Of a DNA stretch of 5,864 nt, positions 1 to 5,229 are shown piece after piece. Under the pieces are notes generated by a model, which worked only from the letters and a program-made list of their open reading frames with translations, did not search any database and had not been told where the DNA came from. Each line of letters opens with the position of its first letter. The stretch's first letter is position 1. The position numbers were made by a program, and so were the translations under genes. This DNA is from Chloroflexota bacterium (GTDB taxonomy: Bacteria; Chloroflexota; Dehalococcoidia; SAR202; UBA11138): positions 1 to 5,864 of the forward strand of contig JADFQF010000117.1 in assembly GCA_022561955.1 (NCBI GenBank), given 5' to 3'.

Positions 1-564
1 CACGCAAGCCAGGAGGAGCTCAAGATGTTGTTGAGCCTGAGGCAGCCTACGTGCGTCGTGCCGGTGCACGGCGAGTACAGGCATCTTGCGAGTCATGCGG
101 CGCTGGCCCAGTCCATGGGCATACCGGAGGAGAATACCTTCGTGCTGGAAGACGGGGACGTCCTGGAGCTCACGGAGGAAAAAGGCGTCGTGGCGGAAAA
201 GGTCCAGGCGGGGCGCGTATACGTCGACGGCCAGATGCTCTGGAGCACGCAGAGCCCCGTCATAGAGGAGCGTAGACGCCTATCCAGGGACGGCGTCGTC
301 GTCGTGGCCATAACAGTCGACGCCAAAACGGGAGTCGCCAAGGGTGCTCCCGAGCTCGCCTCCGCCGGTTTCGTGGAATTGGACGAAAGCCAAGAACTTT
401 TCGAGAAAACTTCTAAAATGGTCCTCACAAGCCTAGAGAAGCAAGGGGTCCACGCCTTAGAGTTAGACGAGGTGAAATCCAACATCTCGGATTCCGTTTC
501 CAATTTCCTTTACAAGGAGACTCGAAGGCGTCCAACGGTCCTCACTGTCATAGAACAGGTCTAG
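1..564 (+). CDS. rnj: Ribonuclease J, C-terminal part (5' end outside window)
   Basis: The first base is already in frame, so this is the last 187 residues of a protein whose family is usually about 550 residues long. RNase J is a metallo-beta-lactamase/beta-CASP nuclease of the cytoplasm that acts as a 5'-3' exonuclease and endonuclease in mRNA decay and rRNA maturation. Visible at the start is the end of the catalytic core: HASQEEL (residues 1-7 of the fragment) followed by PVHGEYRHL (21-29), whose histidines belong to the late beta-CASP/lactamase motifs that complete the active site. After this come the beta-rich connecting segment (VYVDG, then the ERRRLSRDGVVVV stretch typical of RNase J) and a C-terminal domain ending in FLYKETRRRPTVLTVIEQV, also typical of the family. 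An internal ATG at 25 is not the real start because homology extends through the window edge. The gene precedes ftsK, as rnjB lies near spoIIIE in Bacillus. Confidence 0.95.
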   Translation, partial: HASQEELKMLLSLRQPTCVVPVHGEYRHLASHAALAQSMGIPEENTFVLEDGDVLELTEEKGVVAEKVQAGRVYVDGQMLWSTQSPVIEERRRLSRDGVVVVAITVDAKTGVAKGAPELASAGFVELDESQELFEKTSKMVLTSLEKQGVHALELDEVKSNISDSVSNFLYKETRRRPTVLTVIEQV

Positions 565-650
565 CCGGAATATTCTTCGCCTTCAACGGGCGGCGGCTCA
601 CGGCACGCACCGGCTTCGGCTGACCGACTCCTTCACGCATACATGGGCCT

Positions 651-673
651 ATGGTGTGAGAGGGCCACACCGT
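651..673 (+). other. Hairpin downstream of RNase J, possible weak terminator
   Basis: GGTGTG (653-658) pairs with CACACC (666-671) around a 7-nt loop, and the stem can be extended by a T-G wobble and an A-T pair to 651-673. It lies 88 bp after the RNase J stop. The following bases (TTACAAG) are not a convincing U-tract, so intrinsic termination is only a possibility. It could equally be a chance structure. Confidence 0.25.
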
Positions 674-685
674 TTACAAGAGCGC

Positions 686-704
686 CGGTAATTCTTCGGT
701 AATT
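686..704 (+). repeat. 8-bp direct repeat, one helical turn apart, upstream of ftsK
   Basis: CGGTAATT occurs at 686-693 and again at 697-704, an 11-bp period that would put both copies on the same face of the helix. The pair sits just upstream of the candidate ftsK promoter, where an activator or repressor could bind. No regulator can be named, and a short repeat like this may be chance. Confidence 0.3.
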
Positions 705-710
705 TTCACC

Positions 711-738
711 TTGTTAACCTATTATTGCCGGCTACGCT
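711..738 (+). promoter_or_regulatory. Candidate sigma-70-type promoter for ftsK
   Basis: TTGTTA (711-716) resembles a -35 box and TACGCT (733-738) keeps the T, A and final T of a -10 box, with a 16-bp spacer. The AT-rich stretch around 691-745 stands out against the GC-rich surroundings. An alternative -10, TATTAT at 720-725, is closer to consensus but lacks a good -35. Initiation just after about 745 would leave a short leader that still contains the ribosome binding site. Confidence 0.3.
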
Positions 739-747
739 TTATCTATC

Positions 748-753
748 GAAGGA
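748..753 (+). promoter_or_regulatory. Ribosome binding site of ftsK
   Basis: GAAGGA lies nine bases before the ATG at 763 and supports that start. Confidence 0.6.
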
Positions 754-762
754 CTATTTGCC

Positions 763-3420
763 ATGGCAGTTGACAAAGCTTTAACAGGCGCCACTCCGGA
801 CTCGCACGCTTCTAAGAATTCATTCAGGATCGGACTCAGGCCCGTCATCGGCGTCTCCCTGGCCCTGGTGGCTGCGGGATCGTTCGCGGTGTACTGGTTC
901 TGGTTTATCCTCGTGCACTGGTATACGACCACTGGCCCGCAGATTTACACGACCTCCAGAGAAGAGGTCCTGACCAATCTGGGCCTCGGTCTGCTGCCCA
1001 TCGCCCTCTGGCTGTCGGCGTTTCTCGTCGCGGTCGCATTTCGCCGATCGTTGTTCAGACACTATCGGGCGTGGCTGGCCTCCGCAGCTTTCCTGGCGGT
1101 GGCACTGGGAGCCCTCTCGCTGAATCGAGTAGACGCAGGATTCCTGTCCTGGTTCACGATGGGGGGTGCCGTGACACCGGGGGGTTTCGTAGGAGATACA
1201 ATTGCCGGGCCGGGGGGCGTACAGGCATTCGCTCGGCTGACGGCCATCGGCGTTCTTGGCGCGGTCATGTTGGTTCCCTCACTCGCACTGGCTGCCTCCG
1301 TCCAATCAGGAAGGCTGGCCCTCTACGTCTATGTGGTTCTGGTTGTAGGGCTTAGGGCCGTCGGCAGGATGTATCGCAGCAAGGAGGATGCCCAAGCGAG
1401 GTCGGTCTCCCGCCTCGACGGAAGTCGGGCCTCCGCCGACTTTACAGACGTGGACGACGCACAGTCTCAAAATCACCTGAGGACCCTGTCGGCGTCCGAT
1501 CTCGTGCCGCAGGGCAGCGGGTATACATTCGCCCCGCAGGCCACCGGCCAGGACCTGGGGGGTTCTATAGTCTCAACGGCGCCTCGCACTTCCGAGGCTG
1601 AGCCCGAATCATACTCACCGCCGGCTCCTCAATCGTCCGAACTAGACCTGGACGAGTTTCACGTGATGGATACGCCCGTCTCGGAGCGGGATGCGGCGCC
1701 GAGCGACGTCGAATACGAACCCGCGACCAACGGCAACGGCGCAGGCCAGAACGGCCAGGATGCCTCAAATGGCAAGTTCAACCGCTTCTGGGAGTCCTCT
1801 CAGGCCGTCGCGGCGCCTCCCGAGCCGGAAGTGCCGGCGTCTCCGTCCAACGGCTCCAATGCCAACGGCAACGCCAACGGCGATCAGGAGATCATGCCCT
1901 ACTTCGGAGGCGGTAGCTCGACCTGGGCCAAGCCGCCCATGAGCGTGCTTCAGGACATACCGGACCAGGGCATCTCGAAAGTGCAGATCGCCGCCACGGC
2001 CGACTCGATCAAGAGGGCCCTCTCCGAGTACGGAATCGAGGTCGAGATCGGACAGGTCAGTCCGGGTCCGACGGTGACGATGTACGGGCTCATACCGGGA
2101 TGGGTCCGTCGCTATAAGCAGGTAAAGAAGACAGACGAGCACGGCAGGCCGGTCCTGGACGATACCGGCAAGCAAGTGGTCACGCGCGTCGAGCAGAAGA
2201 CGCGGGTAAAGGTGGATAGCATAATCTCCCGCGAGAAAGACCTGTCCCTGGCGCTGAAGACTCCGAGCATCAGAATCGAGACCCCTGTCATGGGGCAGTC
2301 CCAGCTCGGCATTGAGGTGCCCAACGCAAAGGCCAGCCCCGTGACTCTGCGCTCGGTGATGGAGAGCGACGAGTTCAAGAAGCTGAAGGGCAAGGCCGAC
2401 CTGCCGGTGGCCTTCGGTAAGGGCAGCGGCGGCGAGACGGTCGTGATCGACCTGGCCAAGATGCCCCATCTGCTCATCGCCGGTGCAACGGGCAGCGGCA
2501 AGAGCGTCTGTCTGAACGCGATCATCTCCTGTCTCATCATGGAGAAGTCCCCCGCAGAGCTAAGGTTGCTTCTAGTGGACCCGAAACGCGTCGAGCTCAC
2601 GCCATACAACGGCGTTCCGCACCTGCTCACGCCGGTGGTCGTGGAATCGGAACAGGTCATTGGCTTACTGAAGGGCATGATTCGCGAGATGATGGACCGC
2701 TATCGCCGAATGGAAGAAGTCAGCGTGCGTAACATCGACGGCTTCAACAAGCGCTTTCCTGAAAACAAGATGCCCTTCATGGTCATTGTCGTAGACGAGC
2801 TGGCGGACCTCATGATGACGGCGGCCTTCGAAGTCGAGCAGGCCTTGTGCAGGCTCGCACAGCTTGGCAGGGCAACGGGCATACACCTCATCATAGCTAC
2901 CCAGCGGCCATCGGTGGACGTGGTTACCGGGCTCATCAAGGCCAACTTCCCCAGCCGCGCGAGCTTTGCGGTGACCTCCCATATCGACTCCCGCACGATA
3001 CTGGACACGACGGGTGCTGAGAAGCTTCTCGGCCGTGGCGACATGCTGTATATGCCCATCGACGCCTCCAGGCCCGAGCGTATTCAAGGCGTTTTCATAT
3101 CGGACAAGGAGATCGAGAAGCTGGTCGACTTCTGGCAGTTGACGCCCAGGGCATCGCTGTCCCACATATCGCTGCGCCCACTCCCCGAGGATGGCGACTC
3201 TTCCAACGACAGGCCGAATGGGGAATCCTCCGACGAGCTTCTGGACAAGGCCGTCGAGCTCGCGAAGATGCAAAACAAGCTATCGACTTCGCTGCTGCAG
3301 CGGCGAATGCGCATCGGGTACCCAAGGGCGGCCCGTCTGATGGACGAGCTGGAAGAGCGCGGCATAGTCGGACCCAGCGACGGCTCAAAATCACGAGATG
3401 TTATAATTAACCAGGTATAG
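763..3420 (+). CDS. ftsK: DNA translocase FtsK/SpoIIIE
   Basis: An 885-residue membrane-anchored, hexameric ATP-driven motor that pumps chromosomal DNA through the division septum. The N-terminus has about five hydrophobic segments (roughly 27-51, 70-93, 102-122, 156-178, 184-201; FtsK usually has four). A low-complexity acidic, Pro/Asn/Gly-rich linker follows (about 205-385), with two Asn-Gly runs at 323-338 and 363-374. The alpha domain begins at about 395. The motor shows Walker A GATGSGKS (574-581), LLLVDPKRVE (602-611), Walker B MVIVVDE with D678/E679, and ATQRPSVDVVTG (712-723). A winged-helix gamma domain (about 824-885, LLQRRMRIGYPRAARLMDELEERG-like core) would read the chromosome-orienting sequences. 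The alpha domain carries an extra charged segment at about 446-480 relative to Escherichia coli and Bacillus proteins. The ATG has a well-placed GAAGGA. The family call is secure; the exact membrane topology is not. Confidence 0.97.
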   Translation: MAVDKALTGATPDSHASKNSFRIGLRPVIGVSLALVAAGSFAVYWFWFILVHWYTTTGPQIYTTSREEVLTNLGLGLLPIALWLSAFLVAVAFRRSLFRHYRAWLASAAFLAVALGALSLNRVDAGFLSWFTMGGAVTPGGFVGDTIAGPGGVQAFARLTAIGVLGAVMLVPSLALAASVQSGRLALYVYVVLVVGLRAVGRMYRSKEDAQARSVSRLDGSRASADFTDVDDAQSQNHLRTLSASDLVPQGSGYTFAPQATGQDLGGSIVSTAPRTSEAEPESYSPPAPQSSELDLDEFHVMDTPVSERDAAPSDVEYEPATNGNGAGQNGQDASNGKFNRFWESSQAVAAPPEPEVPASPSNGSNANGNANGDQEIMPYFGGGSSTWAKPPMSVLQDIPDQGISKVQIAATADSIKRALSEYGIEVEIGQVSPGPTVTMYGLIPGWVRRYKQVKKTDEHGRPVLDDTGKQVVTRVEQKTRVKVDSIISREKDLSLALKTPSIRIETPVMGQSQLGIEVPNAKASPVTLRSVMESDEFKKLKGKADLPVAFGKGSGGETVVIDLAKMPHLLIAGATGSGKSVCLNAIISCLIMEKSPAELRLLLVDPKRVELTPYNGVPHLLTPVVVESEQVIGLLKGMIREMMDRYRRMEEVSVRNIDGFNKRFPENKMPFMVIVVDELADLMMTAAFEVEQALCRLAQLGRATGIHLIIATQRPSVDVVTGLIKANFPSRASFAVTSHIDSRTILDTTGAEKLLGRGDMLYMPIDASRPERIQGVFISDKEIEKLVDFWQLTPRASLSHISLRPLPEDGDSSNDRPNGESSDELLDKAVELAKMQNKLSTSLLQRRMRIGYPRAARLMDELEERGIVGPSDGSKSRDVIINQV
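1729..1884 (+). repeat. Asn/Gly low-complexity coding repeats in the FtsK linker
   Basis: Two clusters of AACGGC-type codon pairs (1729-1776 and 1849-1884) encode Asn-Gly-rich runs in the linker between membrane and motor domains. They flank a non-repetitive island containing FNRFWESS (residues 339-346). Such linkers vary quickly between strains, often by slippage at the repeated hexamers. Confidence 0.6.
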
Positions 3421-3431
3421 TCCAGCATTTC

Positions 3432-3449
3432 TAACTGGGAATCCAGTTA
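3432..3449 (+). other. Perfect 7-bp hairpin just before the accDA ribosome binding site
   Basis: TAACTGG (3432-3438) and CCAGTTA (3443-3449) pair perfectly around a GAAT tetraloop in the 45-bp ftsK-accDA gap. The accDA Shine-Dalgarno begins two bases after the stem. There is no U-tract, so it does not look like a terminator. An RNA processing or stability role, or a translation effect, is possible. Confidence 0.45.
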
Positions 3450-3450
3450 T

Positions 3451-3457
3451 AGAGGGG
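3451..3457 (+). promoter_or_regulatory. Ribosome binding site deciding the GTG start of accDA
   Basis: AGAGGGG lies eight bases before the GTG at 3466. No in-frame ATG is available before the zinc-ribbon cysteines, so this site fixes the start codon. Confidence 0.55.
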
Positions 3458-3465
3458 CACATCTG

Positions 3466-5019
3466 GTGGTCCGCAACATTACGAGCCTCTTCAGCGGGTC
3501 CAGAGGCGACGGGGAAGACGACTCCGACCCGGCGGCCAGGGACCGATGCCTGGTGTGCGAAGCCACGTTCGAGGACTCTGAGCTCTACGCTCGCTATCGG
3601 GTCTGCCACCTGTGTGGGTTTCACTACAGCATGACGGCCAGAGAGCGCATCGACTCCCTGGCAGACGCCGAGTCGTTCAAAGAGATAAATCGGTCCGTCT
3701 CATCCATCGACCCGCTCTCCTTCTCGTCCCGCGGCTCCTACAAGAAGCGCATTTTTCGCGATCAGCGGCGCACGGGGCTCACCGAAGCCGTCGTGACGGG
3801 CACCTGCTCCATCGGTGGCAATCCGGCCATGCTCATCGTCTTGGACTTCGGCTTCATGGGCGGGAGCATGGGCTGCGTCGTTGGGGAGAAGGTCGCCCTG
3901 GCCCTGGAACAGGCCGCCAAGAGAAAGCTGCCCGCCGTCGCCGTCGTGACCAGCGGTGGTGCGCGCATTCAAGAGGGCGTGCTCTCCCTGATGCAGATGG
4001 CGAAGACCTCCATCGCGGCGTGCCAGTTGAGCGACAAGGGCCTGCCGTTTATCACGGTGTTGGCTAATCCGGCTACCGGCCAGGCCTACGCCAGCTTCGC
4101 GAGCCTTGCGGACATCATGTTGGCGGAGCCGGGTTCCATCGTCGGCTTCTCGCCGCTTCGGGCCATCAAGGAGTCCAGCAGCGAGCCTCTGCCGCGGGGG
4201 TCCCACACGGCGGAGTCACAGCTGGAGCACGGTCAGCTCGACGGCGTAACGGAGCGGGCCAAGCTCAAACCCTTGCTCGCCGTGATTCTCGACCTGCTCG
4301 GAGCTCAATACAGCCTAACTGCCCGACGTCGAGGTCAACGCCCTCACGTCGAACCCCACCGCTCCGAGGCCTGGAGCTCGGTGCAGCTGGCCAGGCACAA
4401 GTCCAGACCGACCTCGACGGACTACATATCACGCCTGTTTACCAGCTTCGTGGAGCTTCGCGGGGATAGGGCGTATGGAGACGACCCCGCCATCGTCTGC
4501 GGGTTTGGACAGCTCGGCGGCCAGACCGTGGTCGTCGTCGGTCAGGAACGGGACAAGGCCGATGGCGAAACGGCGCGACACGATGGCAGGACCTCGCCCG
4601 AGGGATTCAGAAAGGCCCAGCGCGCGTTCCAGTTCGCCGCGAAGTTCGACCTTCCGCTCATCACGTTGATAGACACCCCCGGTCCGTACCTGGGGCTGGA
4701 CGCCGAGGAACGCGGTCTCGGCAGGGCCATCGCGACCACGATGGCGGGCATGTCGCAGGTCGGAGTACCGTCCTTGTCGGTCATCATCGGCGAGGGTGGG
4801 AGCGAAGGCGCGCTCGCCCTGGGGGTCGCCGACCGGGTGCTCATGATGGAGAACGCCATATACTCCACTATCTCGCCCGAGGGTGCCGCCGGGATAATAT
4901 TCCAGGACGAGACCCGCGCCGATGAGGTCGCGGCATCTGTGGGAGGTTTCGCTGGGTTCGCTGTTCGGCGATGCGGTTCCTTCGGTCGGGACTCACATGA
5001 TCGAGGTGCGGACGGTTGA
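3466..5019 (+). CDS. accDA: Fused acetyl-CoA carboxylase carboxyltransferase, beta-alpha (AccD-AccA), with broken 3' end
   Basis: The protein transfers the carboxyl group from biotin carrier protein to acetyl-CoA, giving malonyl-CoA for fatty acid synthesis in the cytoplasm. The AccD half has a four-cysteine zinc ribbon (C28, C31, C47, C50), FMGGSMGCVVG (130-140), SGGARIQEG (163-171) and LMQMAKT (175-181). A linker of about 275-310 leads to the AccA half, with FVELRGDRAYGDDPAIV (328-344), IDTPGPY (402-408), GEGGSEGALALG (442-453) and YSTISPEGAAGIIF (466-479). Fused AccDA proteins are known in other bacteria. Family resemblance ends abruptly after DEVAA (486-490). The last 27 residues are Gly/Arg-rich and unlike AccA, whose C-terminal helices and GGAH-type motif are missing in all three frames. 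The reading frame is therefore probably truncated by a rearrangement, or by an assembly join, at about 4935. Start: GTG with AGAGGGG eight bases upstream. Function of the truncated form is doubtful. Confidence 0.9.
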   Translation: MVRNITSLFSGSRGDGEDDSDPAARDRCLVCEATFEDSELYARYRVCHLCGFHYSMTARERIDSLADAESFKEINRSVSSIDPLSFSSRGSYKKRIFRDQRRTGLTEAVVTGTCSIGGNPAMLIVLDFGFMGGSMGCVVGEKVALALEQAAKRKLPAVAVVTSGGARIQEGVLSLMQMAKTSIAACQLSDKGLPFITVLANPATGQAYASFASLADIMLAEPGSIVGFSPLRAIKESSSEPLPRGSHTAESQLEHGQLDGVTERAKLKPLLAVILDLLGAQYSLTARRRGQRPHVEPHRSEAWSSVQLARHKSRPTSTDYISRLFTSFVELRGDRAYGDDPAIVCGFGQLGGQTVVVVGQERDKADGETARHDGRTSPEGFRKAQRAFQFAAKFDLPLITLIDTPGPYLGLDAEERGLGRAIATTMAGMSQVGVPSLSVIIGEGGSEGALALGVADRVLMMENAIYSTISPEGAAGIIFQDETRADEVAASVGGFAGFAVRRCGSFGRDSHDRGADG

Positions 5020-5068
5020 CATGTTCGGCCAGATTTATGTGTCGCAGCGGGTTTTGCGGTTGAAGTGA
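4931..5068 (+). pseudogene. 3' remnant of an unrecognised coding sequence
   Basis: Directly after the last AccA-like codon, the frame one base on from accDA stays open for about 45 codons and ends at TGA 5066-5068. Its codons are mostly G/C-ending, as expected for real coding sequence here. The peptide contains VGTHMIEVRTVDMFGQIY, which resembles the last strands of an Ig-like beta-sandwich (the pattern G-T-H-x-I-x-V-R-x-x-D-x-x-G seen at the C-termini of various extracellular or phosphoesterase-associated domains). I read it as the tail of another gene joined to accDA. It has no start of its own apart from internal ATGs, and the family assignment is a guess. Confidence 0.4.
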
Positions 5069-5070
5069 AG

Positions 5071-5123
5071 TTCGGGATTGTTCGGGATTGTTTGGGTTTG
5101 TTCGGGGGTTCGGGGGTTCGGGG
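5071..5123 (+). repeat. Periodic G-tract repeat, candidate G-quadruplex
   Basis: TTCGGGATTG occurs twice in tandem (5071-5090), followed by a degenerate copy (5091-5100) and then TTCGGGGG twice and TTCGGGG (5101-5123). Six runs of three or more G start at 5074, 5084, 5094, 5104, 5112 and 5120, with loops of 7, 7, 7, 3 and 3 bases. That fits the usual G-quadruplex pattern (loops of 1-7). It begins three bases after the preceding stop codon and abuts the inverted hairpin element. Confidence 0.7.
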
Positions 5124-5198
5124 TGCCTCCACCCTTTAGGGTGGTGCGTTCGAGGTTGGGGCCATACTATCGCACCATGCTAAAGCATGGAGGCACCC
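5121..5198 (+). repeat. REP/BIME-like pair: two inverted copies of a 28-nt hairpin element
   Basis: The 28 nt at 5121-5148 match the reverse complement of 5171-5198 at 24 positions. Each copy contains its own palindrome: CCACCCT-TT-AGGGTGG (5129-5144) and CCATGCT-AA-AGCATGG (5175-5190). The four mismatches fall into two base pairs of the stem, both exchanged compensatorily (C-G to T-A and C-G to G-C). An outer 11-bp perfect inverted repeat (5121-5131 with 5188-5198) also lets the whole unit fold into one long hairpin. The spacer is 22 nt (5149-5170). This layout resembles the paired REP sequences (BIMEs) mobilised by IS200-like tyrosine transposases. No transposase gene is in the window, so the link is inference. 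Confidence 0.65.
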
Positions 5199-5229
5199 AC
5201 CTCGACCCACGACCCTAGCCCCGACCAAA

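Noticed and set aside
600..625. GC-rich foldback as a strong RNase J terminator
   Set aside because: Only 3-4 base pairs can form, and no T-run follows.
1765..2469. Minus-strand reading frame of 234 codons
   Set aside because: It lies entirely opposite ftsK motor and linker coding sequence and has a Leu/His/Arg-rich shadow composition without family resemblance.
3700..4206. Minus-strand reading frame of 168 codons
   Set aside because: It is antisense to the well-supported AccD domain, and its composition is that of a GC-rich shadow frame.
4921..5030. Sequencing frameshift in accA instead of a break
   Set aside because: None of the three frames after 4935 shows the expected AccA C-terminus (GGAH-type motif and final helices).
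5071..5123. Short CRISPR-like array
   Set aside because: The units are 8-10 bp in direct tandem with no unique spacers, so this is a simple tandem repeat.
5129..5144. CCACCCT-TT-AGGGTGG as an intrinsic terminator for accDA
   Set aside because: No U-tract follows on either strand, and the hairpin has an inverted partner copy with compensated changes, which fits a REP-like element better.
5121..5198. Complete IS200/IS605 insertion sequence
   Set aside because: The whole unit is 78 bp, and no tyrosine transposase or TnpB reading frame occurs in the window.
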